Assembly: GCA_036513415.1 (NCBI GenBank)
Contig: DATBZA010000013.1
Location: 1-40,652, forward strand
Source of the DNA: 40CM-4-68-19 sp036513415
Lineage (GTDB): Bacteria; Myxococcota; Myxococcia; Myxococcales; 40CM-4-68-19
Length of the DNA: 40,652 nucleotides
Direction of reading: 5' to 3'
In this document: one piece after another, positions 23,107 to 30,813 of the stretch
How the letters are laid out: each line of letters begins with the position of its first letter
Position numbering within the stretch: the first letter of the stretch is position 1
The notes under the pieces: generated by a model
Databases searched by the model: none
The model's input: only the letters and a program-made list of their open reading frames with translations
What the model was told of the DNA's origin: nothing
Made by a program: the position numbers and the translations under genes

Positions 23107-23984
23107 GGGCCGCCCTTCTGGTGGCGCTGGCGATGGCGGTCGCGTTTCCGGCGGAAGCGCGCGCGCGCAAGAAGCGGAAGCCCGCTGCTCTCGCCTCGCG
23201 AATGCGCCCCGAGGACGATCCTCGCAAGAGAGGCAATCACTGGGCGTTCGCGAAGGCATCGATCGCGTTCGCCGGGCCGAGAGACCTCTCGGTCCTTGGC
23301 GACGGCGCGGTGGAGATCCGGCTGGTCGTGAAGGGGTACAGGATCGGCGCGCTGCAGCCAGGCGGTCCGGTGCCGCATGTTCACCTGATCGTCGACAACG
23401 AGCCGGCGTTGGAGATCGATGATGCGCGGGCGGCCTGGGCGCTGGGTGGGTTGGCGCCGGGACCGCACTTGTTGCGCGCAGTGCTCTGCCGGCCCTGGCA
23501 CGAGGTCGTCAAGGCCCGCAGAGCGTTCGCGATGACGCGCTTCTGGGTGGGTCCCCGGCTGGCAGGCAAAGCAGGGCGGGCGGCCGAGTCGGCCGTGTGG
23601 CCCGTGCCCAGGAAACCGATCTTGACCTACGTGCTGCCCATCGGCGTCGCTCCGGCGAATCTGGTGCTGGCCCCCATCGACGAGGCCGCGCAGCACGATG
23701 CGGCCGTCCCGGTCGATCCGACCGCGGCGTTGCTGAAGCCCAGCCCGAACCGCCCGGTGCTCGACTTCTATTTGTCGAACGGGAAGCTCGGCCGCCGCGG
23801 CGACAAGATCCTCATCGTGCTCGACAGGCGCGAGCTGCCGCTGATCACGGACTGGAAACCTCATCCGCTCCGGCGCGCGCACAAGGGCATGCGGCGGGTC
23901 TCGATCGACCTGCTGAATCGCAAAGGGCTGAAGGTGCACAACGCGGTCAACCAGACCGACCGCGTCTTCACCGTTTCCCGCTAG
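23103..23984 (+). CDS. Exported protein of unknown function
   Basis: The likely start is TTG 23103, overlapping the thioesterase stop (TTGA); an ATG at 23133 is the alternative. The 293-residue product opens with a signal peptide (LLVALAMAVAFPAEA) followed by a basic RARKKRKP stretch. The mature part is all-beta in appearance, with HVHLIVDNEPALEIDD and LAPGPHLLRAVLCRPWHE, resembling domains that describe 'properties of chemicals or sugars' in periplasmic proteins such as DUF4399-like folds. I cannot assign a family with confidence. It ends the tight plus-strand run and precedes the inverted-repeat element. Confidence 0.75.
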   Translation: MRAALLVALAMAVAFPAEARARKKRKPAALASRMRPEDDPRKRGNHWAFAKASIAFAGPRDLSVLGDGAVEIRLVVKGYRIGALQPGGPVPHVHLIVDNEPALEIDDARAAWALGGLAPGPHLLRAVLCRPWHEVVKARRAFAMTRFWVGPRLAGKAGRAAESAVWPVPRKPILTYVLPIGVAPANLVLAPIDEAAQHDAAVPVDPTAALLKPSPNRPVLDFYLSNGKLGRRGDKILIVLDRRELPLITDWKPHPLRRAHKGMRRVSIDLLNRKGLKVHNAVNQTDRVFTVSR

Positions 23985-24034
23985 CCCGGGGTACGCTTGA
24001 GCGCGATCATTCGGGTCCGGTTGTGGGACCTGTA

Positions 24035-24227
24035 CTCTAGTATCGTTCGGCAAGACGCCGCCGAGCTGCATGGCCCTGCGCCGCCGCGGCAGAAAGCGAG
24101 CCCGCAGGCGAGTCACTTCACGTGAAGCGAGAGACACGGGGCGGCGCGGACTGCGCATCGTGTGCTTTCTGATGCGTCGGCGCGAGGGCCATGCAGCCCG
24201 GCGGCGTCTCAGACAGCGATACTAGAG
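24035..24227. repeat. 193-bp imperfect inverted-repeat element (MITE-like)
   Basis: The outer ends are CTCTAGTATCG (24035-24045) and its exact reverse complement (24217-24227). The arms run inward for ~62 bp with about four in five bases matching, including GACGCCGCCG, GCTGCATGGCCCT and CAGAAAGC. The ~66-bp centre contains the perfect palindrome CTTCACGTGAAG (24115-24126). There is no coding frame of note. It lies between the convergent stops of the exported unknown and the rhodanese gene. I see no clear target-site duplication beside the ends. It could be a non-autonomous transposable element or a large structured RNA/bidirectional terminator. Confidence 0.75.
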
Positions 24228-24240
24228 AAGCGCCCCTCGG

Positions 24241-24657
24241 TCAGGCCGAAGGGTCGCCCTTCTCGACCGGCTTGCCGGCCTTCTCCCAACCCTGGATGCC
24301 GGCCGACATGATGTACACGTTCTTGAAGCCGAGCTTGAGCGCCGCACGGGCGCCCTCATGGCAAGCCATTCAATGCGTGTTCGCGCAATAGAAGACCAGC
24401 TTGCGCGACTTGTCCTTGGGGAGATCGCTCTCCTTCACGGCATTGAACTGGACCCATTTCGCGGTGGGGAGGTGGCTCTTCGCGTACACGCCCTTCTCGT
24501 TGTTGTCGAAGATGTCCGCTTCCTTCTTCGCGATCAGGTCCGAGACCTGATCGATGGTCAGGTCTGTGAAACCCTCTTCCTTCGCCGAGCCGGCGCGCGC
24601 CGAGCTCGCGAGGAGCAGGACGGCGACAGCCAACAAGGAACTGCGCAGGATGTGCAT
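24241..24657 (-). CDS. Exported rhodanese-domain protein with an in-frame TGA, candidate selenoprotein
   Basis: ATG 24655-24657 opens a frame with a clear signal peptide (LLAVAVLLLASSARA) and the first part of a rhodanese domain, reaching LVFYCANTH. A single TGA at 24370-24372 (codon 96) interrupts it. The same frame then continues for 42 codons with typical rhodanese sequence (MACHEGARAALKLG, FKNVYIMSAGIQGWEKAGKP) to a TGA at 24241-24243. The TGA sits where homologues would be expected to have a second Cys, giving CANTH-U-MAC, with Cys91 and Cys99 flanking. A stem-loop follows at SECIS distance. Read through with selenocysteine the protein is 138 residues and periplasmic, moving sulfur or handling redox. 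The alternative is a nonsense mutation or a sequencing error. Confidence 0.75.
24337..24355 (-). promoter_or_regulatory. Candidate bacterial SECIS stem-loop
   Basis: On the mRNA, 14 to 33 bases after the in-frame UGA, GGGCGCC pairs with GGCGCUC (7 bp including one G-U) around the loop CGUGC. The loop begins 22 bases after UGA and has G at its second position, as in the published description of bacterial SECIS elements (loop 16-37 bases from UGA, G among the first loop bases). A smaller hairpin (AUGG-CUUG-CCAU) directly follows the UGA. Confidence 0.5.
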
Positions 24658-24688
24658 CCGCGGGAGACTAACCAAGCCTGCCCATGCG

Positions 24689-25123
24689 TCAAGCGTTCTT
24701 CTCCATGCGCAGGTGTGGGATTCCGGTCCCATCGTCGAACTCGCGCGAGGCGGCCGCATAGCCCGCCTTGTCGTAGAAGCTCCGGGCCCGGACCTGGGCA
24801 AACAGCGTCAGCTTCGTCGCACCGCGCCGGCGCGCTTCTTCCTCGATGAACGCGAGCAGCGCGCGCCCGACACCTCGCTCGCGGGCGTCGTCGATCACCG
24901 CCATCCGCTCGATCTTGGCCACTCCAGGCGCGGTAAAGATCAGGCGCCCGGCGCCGCAGGGCACGCCGTCCAGCGAAGCCAGCACGTGCACGGCGTCGCT
25001 CGAGTCATGCGCATCCAGCTCGTCGCTGGGTCGCACGCCCTGCTCTTCTACGAACACCGTCCAGCGCAGTCGAAGGCACTGCTCGACGTCCTTGCGGCCC
25101 TGCGCGACGCGAACGTCGATCAT
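24689..25123 (-). CDS. GNAT-family N-acetyltransferase
   Basis: The 144-residue protein has the GNAT layout of the ElaA/YjcF type. An N-terminal LRWTVFVEEQGV helix is followed by a central strand KIERMAVIDDARERGVGRALL holding the acetyl-CoA pyrophosphate loop (R-x-x-G-x-G/A variant, RGVGRAL), then KLTLFAQVRARSFYDKAGYAA at the C-terminal half. It should transfer an acetyl group from acetyl-CoA to a small amine. The substrate is not evident. The ATG overlaps the OPT stop by four bases (ATGA), so it is translated from the OPT transporter mRNA. A peptide- or amino-acid-linked role is possible but unproven. Confidence 0.88.
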   Translation of the reverse strand: MIDVRVAQGRKDVEQCLRLRWTVFVEEQGVRPSDELDAHDSSDAVHVLASLDGVPCGAGRLIFTAPGVAKIERMAVIDDARERGVGRALLAFIEEEARRRGATKLTLFAQVRARSFYDKAGYAAASREFDDGTGIPHLRMEKNA

Positions 25124-27384
25124 GCCTTCCGGGGCGCCAAGAACCGTTCGGTGGCTACTGCCCAGAGCACCGCTCCCAGCCCGAGGAAGAGGAGCAGCGA
25201 GACGAGATCGCTGTTGGAGAACCCGGGGAACGCTCCGCCGACGTTGATGGAGTTCAGGAAGTTCCGCGTCGTTTCGGAGAGCTGCAGGAACGCGAGCACC
25301 GTCCCGATCACCGCTGCCCCGGCGATCAGACCGGACGCGAACAGCACTCCCGGGCCGCTCTCAGCCTCCACCCCGCTCACCCTCTTCTTCGAGGTGCGCT
25401 CCACCACGTAGCGGACCAGGCCGCCCACCGCAATCGGCGCGCTGGTCGAGAGCGGCAGGTACACGCCCACCGCGAAGGCGAGGCTGGAGATGCCGCTGAG
25501 CTCGAGCACCACGGAGATGAACACGCCGATCAGCACCAGGCCCCAGGGAAGGCGCTGGGTCATGATCCCTTCGATGATGAATGCCATCAGCACCGGCTTG
25601 GGCGCGCTGAACTTCGACTTCACCTTCTCGCCGTTGTCGCGGGTGTCGATCTTCCCGTTGATGCCCGGATCCTCGAGGTACTTGATGTGCCCCGTATCGT
25701 CGACCAGGTACTTGCCCGCGGGCACCTCGCCGCGAGGCTCGGCCAGCCAGACCACGTTGTAAGCGTTGCCGTCGCGGTCGGCATCGGGGCCACGCAGGCG
25801 TTCCTTCGTGCCGGCGTATTCGGACGCTTCGAACCTGACGCTCGGGTAGCTGCGGGCGGCGAAGACCGTCCCCGCATCGTTCAGCTTCAGGATGAAGAAG
25901 CCGATGCACAGAGCCGAGGCGAGCGCGCCGACCAGGATGGCGATCTGCTGTCGCGCCGGCGTGGCGCCGACCAGGTATCCGGTCTTCAGATCCTGCGAGG
26001 TGGTCCCGCCGTTGGAGATGGCGACGCAGGCGATGGCCGCGATGCTCAGCGCGGCAACCTTGTAGGGCGGCGAGACCCACCCGAGGGCAAAGAAGATGAG
26101 CGAGGTGATGAGCAGCGTCGCCACGGTCATGCCCGAGATGGGATTCGATGAGCTGCCCACCTCGCCGGTCAGGCGCGAGCTGACGGTCACGAAGAGGAAG
26201 CCCAGGATCAAGAGCAAAACCGCGCCGAGGACGTTGATCTTGAACGAAGGCACGAGCGTGCAGACCACCACGATGAACAGCGATCCCACGCCCACCACCC
26301 AGAGCGGCAGATCGCGGTCGGTGCGCGCCGGACCGGACGCCGTCCCACTGCCCCTCAGCGAGCGCATGCCGCGCATGGCTCCGCCGACGATGGTAGGCAA
26401 GGACTTGAACAGAGAGATGATTCCCCCCGCGGCCACCGCGCCTGCCCCAATATACAGAATATACGCGCGCCAGACGTCGGTGGTGCTCATGTCCTTGATC
26501 AGCTTGGTGGCGGGATAGATGGGCGACGTGGCTCCGCTGCCGAACAGCTTGATCGCAGGCATCAGCACCAGGCTGGAGAGGATGCCGCCGGCGCCCATGA
26601 CCAACGCGATGCGGGTGCCGATGATGTACCCGACGCCCATCAGTTCCGGGCCGACTTCCAATTCGAGGTTGCCGCCCTCGTATCCCTTGCCGAAGATTCT
26701 CTGCGGCGTGTCCTTGAAAACGCCGAACGCCTTGTACCCGAACGCGAAGATGGCGCCGAAGCCGAGCCCGGCGAACACCGTCTTGGCGGTGGTGCCGCCG
26801 GTCTCGCCGGAGATGAGCACCTCGGCGCAGGCCGTGCCTTCGGGATAGACCAGCGTCTTCGCTTCCTTGACGATCAGCGCGCGGCGCAACGGGATCATCA
26901 GGAGGATGCCGAGCAATCCGCCCAGGACGCTGACCAGGATCACCTGCGTCATCTCGAGGTTGTAGCCGAGGATCAGGAGCGCAGGCATGGTGACGCCGAC
27001 GCCGAAGGCGATGCTCTCCCCCGCGCTCCCGGCGGTCTGCGTGATGTTGTTCTCGAGGATGGTGGCGCGCCGGGTGCGGAAGACCCGGGTGAAGGCGCGG
27101 AAGATCGTGATCGAGAGCACCGCCACAGGAATCGACGCGCTCACCGTCAATCCCACCTTCAGCACCAGGTACATGCTGGAGGCGCCGAACAGGATCCCGA
27201 GCAGCGTGCCGACGATCAGCGGGACCAGCGTCAGCTCGGGAATGTCCTTCTCGGCCGGAACGAACGGCTTGTGCTCCGCCGTTTCATCCGACACCGGGAC
27301 CCGATCTGCCGTCGCGACGTGTTGAGCCTTTGACTCGGGCGCCTTCTCCCGGGCGGGCAGTTGCATGAGCCGCATGGGTAGCAT
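25120..27384 (-). CDS. OPT-family oligopeptide/metal-chelate transporter
   Basis: From ATG 27382-27384 the product is 754 residues with about 14-16 membrane helices. The N-terminal signature EHKPFVPAEKDIPELTLVPL, followed by GASSMYLVLKVGLTVSASIP, is typical of bacterial OPT (YSL/OPT-like) proteins. NNITQTAGSAGESIAFGV is another family block. A loop of ~110 residues (~500-610) rich in charged residues and carrying DRDGNAYNVVWLAEPRGEVP projects outside the membrane, which is unusual in length. It probably imports small peptides or peptide-metal complexes with protons. ATGs at 27366, 27375 and 27438 are alternative starts; none has a clear ribosome binding site. It is followed by an overlapping GNAT gene and diverges from the unknown at 27453. 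Confidence 0.9.
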   Translation of the reverse strand: MLPMRLMQLPAREKAPESKAQHVATADRVPVSDETAEHKPFVPAEKDIPELTLVPLIVGTLLGILFGASSMYLVLKVGLTVSASIPVAVLSITIFRAFTRVFRTRRATILENNITQTAGSAGESIAFGVGVTMPALLILGYNLEMTQVILVSVLGGLLGILLMIPLRRALIVKEAKTLVYPEGTACAEVLISGETGGTTAKTVFAGLGFGAIFAFGYKAFGVFKDTPQRIFGKGYEGGNLELEVGPELMGVGYIIGTRIALVMGAGGILSSLVLMPAIKLFGSGATSPIYPATKLIKDMSTTDVWRAYILYIGAGAVAAGGIISLFKSLPTIVGGAMRGMRSLRGSGTASGPARTDRDLPLWVVGVGSLFIVVVCTLVPSFKINVLGAVLLLILGFLFVTVSSRLTGEVGSSSNPISGMTVATLLITSLIFFALGWVSPPYKVAALSIAAIACVAISNGGTTSQDLKTGYLVGATPARQQIAILVGALASALCIGFFILKLNDAGTVFAARSYPSVRFEASEYAGTKERLRGPDADRDGNAYNVVWLAEPRGEVPAGKYLVDDTGHIKYLEDPGINGKIDTRDNGEKVKSKFSAPKPVLMAFIIEGIMTQRLPWGLVLIGVFISVVLELSGISSLAFAVGVYLPLSTSAPIAVGGLVRYVVERTSKKRVSGVEAESGPGVLFASGLIAGAAVIGTVLAFLQLSETTRNFLNSINVGGAFPGFSNSDLVSLLLFLGLGAVLWAVATERFLAPRKA

Positions 27385-27452
27385 GGAGTGGTTGTCTCGG
27401 TCACCTGCGTGTGTGCGTACCTGCCCGGTCGAAGGCATCGTAGGATTGAGGC

Positions 27453-29129
27453 GTGTTCAGCCTGAAGCTGACGGCCCGGCCGGATGCCCGGATGGTGGAG
27501 GTGCCCCTCGAGATCGAGGCGGAGCTCCCGCGCGAGTTCGAGGGCGCGGCCTTGCTCGCTTCGAGCGGGCTGCCGCGCCGCGTGCAGATCAAAGCGGCGA
27601 AGGACGCGCTCAAGCTCTCGACGGCCTATCGCGCGGATCGGCTGGTGGGCGACATCGTCCGCTCCGCGCTGCGCGGCACCTCCAGCGACGTGCTGCGCGT
27701 GCAAGACGCGGTGATGAAGTTCGTCCGCGCCGTCCGGGACCGCCGGCAGGACGGCGCCTCGCTCCTCGTCTCCAGCAACGGCCGCGGCAAGATCGACGTC
27801 GTGGAGGCGATGGGAACGGCCCGCCCCCTGCCGCCGCCCTTGCCCCCGCAGCCGTTTGAGAAGTCCCGCCCTCCCGCGCCGCCCGCCCCGCCAGACCGGA
27901 CGGCGATGCTGGAACGGCGCCTCGCGGATCTGGAGGCGGCGATGACCCGCCTCGCGACGGGCGGAGATCTGGTGGAGCGGATCGCGCAGCTGGAGCAGAA
28001 GCTGGCGCCCGCGATGGCGCAGATCTCGCGCACGCTCAGGAACTCCGAGATCGCCGGCCCGGGGCTGGAGAACGGCTCAGTCCAGACGGTGGCCCGGAGC
28101 GCGCCGGCGCCTCGCCGTGTCACGGCCATCGATGCGTACGCCGAAGGGCTCCGGAGCGAGCTGCGCACGAAAGCGGCGGCCGCGGCGGAGCGGGCGCGCG
28201 CGGAAGTGGAGCGGTGCGACCGGGCGGCGGCGCTGGCGGCGGTCGCGGAGGTGCTCGGGGCGCCGGCGGACGGCACCTCGCAGCGGCTGCGCGACGCTTC
28301 GGCGCAGGTGGCGGCTCGGCAGACGTCGCTGGAGCGGCTGGCGGAAGAGATGGAGTTCTACTCCGGGCCGGATCTGCCCGTGGCGTCCCAGCTGCTCGCC
28401 CGACTGGAAGATGCGAGCGCGCGCGATCCCGGTCCCTCGCTGGAGCCGGCGGCGCAGGCGATCGTGCGCGCCGCCAAGGGCGACGACGGCGAGTCGCGAA
28501 CGGCCTGGCTACAGCGCGCCGCCGCGCTCTGCGGCTGGCAGCTCATCACGCCAGCCCCGGGCGATGCGATCCAGCCCGGATTCCACCAGCCGGTCGACTC
28601 GGGGGGCGACACCGTGGTCGCGCTCGCCTGTCCGGGATTGAAGCGTGCGGACGGGACACCGATCGTGGAGGCGCAGGTGAAGGTCGACCCGGGCGCGCCC
28701 CGGCCGGAGCCCAGGTCCACGGCAAGACCGCCGCCCCCTCCTCCCGATGTGGAAATGCCTTCCGGGAACCTGCACTCCGAGGCGCAAGCGGAGCCGGCGG
28801 CCGCGGAAGCGCAGCCCGTTGGCTCCGCGCCGCCATTCGCGCTCTTGCCCCCGCATCCATCCGAGCCGGAGCACCCGTCGAATGGCGTGTCCGAAGAGAC
28901 ACCGATTCGATCGGAAGAGGCAGCGGCGGCCGCGATGGCCGCGGCGCGAGTGCTGCGGATCGTCACCGGGGATCCGGCGATGAACGATGAAGCGCTCGCG
29001 GCCGAGGTGGCCCTTGCCGCTTCAAGGCCGGACGGGATCGAGCAGGTCCAGGGCGATTTCGACATTCGCTCGGAGGACATCCACGTGGTGGTGAACGGCC
29101 CGCCGGACCACCTCAAACCGCCGAGCTAG
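27453..29129 (+). CDS. Unknown coiled-coil and proline-rich protein
   Basis: GTG 27453 has AGGA 7 bp upstream, which supports the start. The 558-residue product has no signal peptide. Residues ~1-115 look globular (FSLKLTARPDARMVEVPLEI and VQDAVMKFVRAVRDRR). A Pro-rich linker (~120-150, PLPPPLPPQP) precedes a coiled-coil block (~150-300) of Leu/Glu/Arg heptads. A second Pro-rich region (~420-440) leads to an Ala-rich tail that ends in FDIRSEDIHVVVNGPPDHLK. I recognise no catalytic motif. The design suggests a cytoplasmic scaffold. The convergent neighbour is a peptidase, and the divergent one is the OPT transporter. Confidence 0.75.
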   Translation: MFSLKLTARPDARMVEVPLEIEAELPREFEGAALLASSGLPRRVQIKAAKDALKLSTAYRADRLVGDIVRSALRGTSSDVLRVQDAVMKFVRAVRDRRQDGASLLVSSNGRGKIDVVEAMGTARPLPPPLPPQPFEKSRPPAPPAPPDRTAMLERRLADLEAAMTRLATGGDLVERIAQLEQKLAPAMAQISRTLRNSEIAGPGLENGSVQTVARSAPAPRRVTAIDAYAEGLRSELRTKAAAAAERARAEVERCDRAAALAAVAEVLGAPADGTSQRLRDASAQVAARQTSLERLAEEMEFYSGPDLPVASQLLARLEDASARDPGPSLEPAAQAIVRAAKGDDGESRTAWLQRAAALCGWQLITPAPGDAIQPGFHQPVDSGGDTVVALACPGLKRADGTPIVEAQVKVDPGAPRPEPRSTARPPPPPPDVEMPSGNLHSEAQAEPAAAEAQPVGSAPPFALLPPHPSEPEHPSNGVSEETPIRSEEAAAAAMAAARVLRIVTGDPAMNDEALAAEVALAASRPDGIEQVQGDFDIRSEDIHVVVNGPPDHLKPPS

Positions 29130-29138
29130 CGCGGCCGA

Positions 29139-30398
29139 TCAGCGGCGCGCCGCGGCGACCCACGCCTCGACGTCCTCGAGCTTCCGGGGGAACTCGGCGG
29201 TGAGCAAGCGCCACTTGCCGTTGCCGAGCATCAGGACCTGGTCCTCGATGCGTACGCCGAACCCGCGCTCCGGCAGGTAGACGCCAGGCTCCACCGTGAA
29301 CACGGCGCCGGGCGGCAACGGAGCGTCGTAGAGCCCCGCGTCGTGGACGTCGAGCCCGACGAAGTGGCCGAAGGCGTGGATGAACTTGTCGAGGTATCCG
29401 CTGCGCCGCAGCGATTCCTCGGCGGCCCTCTGCAGATCGTTCATCGAGACGCTGGGCTTGATGGCGGCGAGGATGTCCTCCTGCGCCTGGTACACGGCGC
29501 GGTACGCCTTCGCCTGCTCCTCGGTGAACTTCCCGTTCACCGGGTACGTTCGGGTCACGTCGGAGGCATAGCGGCCGTACTCTGCGCCCGCGTCGATCAC
29601 CACCAGGTCGCCCGCGCGCAGCATGCGGGAGTTCTCGCCCCAGTGAAGCACGGCGCCGTTCTCGCCGCTGCCGACGATGGTGCCGTAGGCCAGCCCCGTG
29701 GCTCCGGCGGCGAAGAACCCGTATTCGAGCTGCGTCTGCACGTCGCGTTCGCTGACGCCCGGAACCGTGGCCCGGGCAGCCGCCTCGTGCCCGGCCCGCG
29801 TGATGGCCACCGCCCGCTCCAAGAGCGCGATCTCCTCCGGCGTGTGCGCCGAGCGCAGGCGCGCCAGCAGCTCGCGCTTGTAGACGAGCTTCACGCCGAG
29901 CGCGCCCGCCGCCTGCTTGACCGCCAGCACGTCGTTGCGCTCGTCCTTCAGGTCGCTGGCCGGGGAGACGATGGCGAGGCAATCGTGCGCCGGAGCGGCA
30001 GTGAGGAGCCGTTTGCCGCCATCGCCCCGCCGGACCTCGTCGACGCCGTACTTCTCCTTGAGCGCAGGGCTGAGCGGGTCGCGCGGCCCGGTCCAGCGCT
30101 CGGCTTCCGGGTCGCGCGGCTTGAGGAAGAGGACGTGGCGGCTGTACTTCGCCTTGGGGAACAAGACGATCCACGCCGAAGGCTCGCTCATGCCAGTCAG
30201 CCAGAGGAAGTCGCCGTCCTGCCTGTACTCCTGCACGATCCCCACCGGCTCGCCCTGGGCGGCGACGGCAGTGGCGCAGCCGCCCAACTCCTTCATCACC
30301 CGCTCGCGGCGCTCCCGGTAGACGGAAGGAGGAAGATCGGGCGGGGGCTGGGGATTCGGGTGGGCGAACCCGGCGGCGGCGAAGAGAGCGAGGATCAT
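29139..30398 (-). CDS. Exported Xaa-Pro aminopeptidase (peptidase M24B)
   Basis: The 419-residue protein has the AMP_N domain (~25-150) and the pita-bread catalytic domain (~180-410). All five metal ligands are present: Asp269 (VVIDAG), Asp280 (SDVTRTY), His345 (GHFVGLDVHD), Glu370 (TVEPGVY) and Glu385 (RIEDQ). It should remove the N-terminal residue of peptides with Pro in second position using two Mn or similar ions. A short hydrophobic N-terminus (MILALFAAAGFAHP) suggests export, which is unusual for PepP and fits a role in peptide nutrition. It diverges from the FYDLN-acid gene and is convergent with the coiled-coil protein gene (9 bp between). Confidence 0.92.
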   Translation of the reverse strand: MILALFAAAGFAHPNPQPPPDLPPSVYRERRERVMKELGGCATAVAAQGEPVGIVQEYRQDGDFLWLTGMSEPSAWIVLFPKAKYSRHVLFLKPRDPEAERWTGPRDPLSPALKEKYGVDEVRRGDGGKRLLTAAPAHDCLAIVSPASDLKDERNDVLAVKQAAGALGVKLVYKRELLARLRSAHTPEEIALLERAVAITRAGHEAAARATVPGVSERDVQTQLEYGFFAAGATGLAYGTIVGSGENGAVLHWGENSRMLRAGDLVVIDAGAEYGRYASDVTRTYPVNGKFTEEQAKAYRAVYQAQEDILAAIKPSVSMNDLQRAAEESLRRSGYLDKFIHAFGHFVGLDVHDAGLYDAPLPPGAVFTVEPGVYLPERGFGVRIEDQVLMLGNGKWRLLTAEFPRKLEDVEAWVAAARR

Positions 30399-30429
30399 GG
30401 GGCAGCGAGGCTATCCGAACGACTTGTGA

Positions 30430-30458
30430 TTGACATCCCCCTGAGGCTGGTCTATTCC
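30430..30458 (+). promoter_or_regulatory. Sigma-70 promoter of the FYDLN-acid gene
   Basis: A perfect TTGACA (30430-30435) is followed after 17 bp by TATTCC (30453-30458). Transcription would begin near 30465, about 27 bases before the ATG, with GGGAGGGG as ribosome binding site between. This is the clearest housekeeping promoter in the window. Confidence 0.65.
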
Positions 30459-30491
30459 GCGCGCGCTTCAGTCCCGGGAGGGGCCTCCTCA

Positions 30492-30734
30492 ATGGCACGC
30501 GATCTCGGCACCAAGTACATCTGTTACAAGTGCGGCTCCAAGTTCTACGACCTGAAGAAGCCGGTGCCGGCATGCCCGAAGTGCGGCGCCGACCAGCGTG
30601 AGGCCCCGGTCGCCAAGCCCACCTCGGCCCGCGCGGCGAAGGCCGCGGCTGCCAAGGAACCGGAAGAGGCCGAAGTGCCCGCCACGGAGGATGAAGAGGC
30701 CGAGGAGGAAGAGGACGACGACGATGAAGACTAG
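30492..30734 (+). CDS. FYDLN-acid (TIGR02300) family protein
   Basis: The 80-residue protein has an N-terminal zinc-ribbon-like half with two Cys pairs (C11-x-x-C14 and C28-x-x-C31) around the FYDLKK signature. An Ala/Lys linker and an extremely acidic tail of about 25 residues follow, mostly Glu and Asp. This is the layout of the TIGR02300/FYDLN_acid family of unknown function in proteobacteria. The ribosome binding site (GGGAGGGG, ~9 bp upstream) and a good promoter suggest strong expression. The acidic tail could mimic nucleic acid or bind basic proteins, but this is speculation. A two-part hairpin at 30781 probably ends the transcript. Confidence 0.9.
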   Translation: MARDLGTKYICYKCGSKFYDLKKPVPACPKCGADQREAPVAKPTSARAAKAAAAKEPEEAEVPATEDEEAEEEEDDDDED

Positions 30735-30780
30735 AACGCGTCTCATGATCGGACTGGCGGGTGATCGCGCGGCTCAGGCG

Positions 30781-30813
30781 TAGGCGCCAAGCCACCTCCG
30801 GTGGCCGCGCCTA
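30781..30813. terminator. Two-part hairpin between convergent genes
   Basis: TAGGCGC (30781-30787) pairs with GCGCCTA (30807-30813), and inside it GCCACC pairs with GGTGGC around the loop TCC, with a small internal loop between stems. It lies between the convergent stops of the FYDLN-acid and ferredoxin genes, overlapping the latter's stop. There is no T-run, so it may act as a bidirectional terminator or RNA-end protector. Confidence 0.55.
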
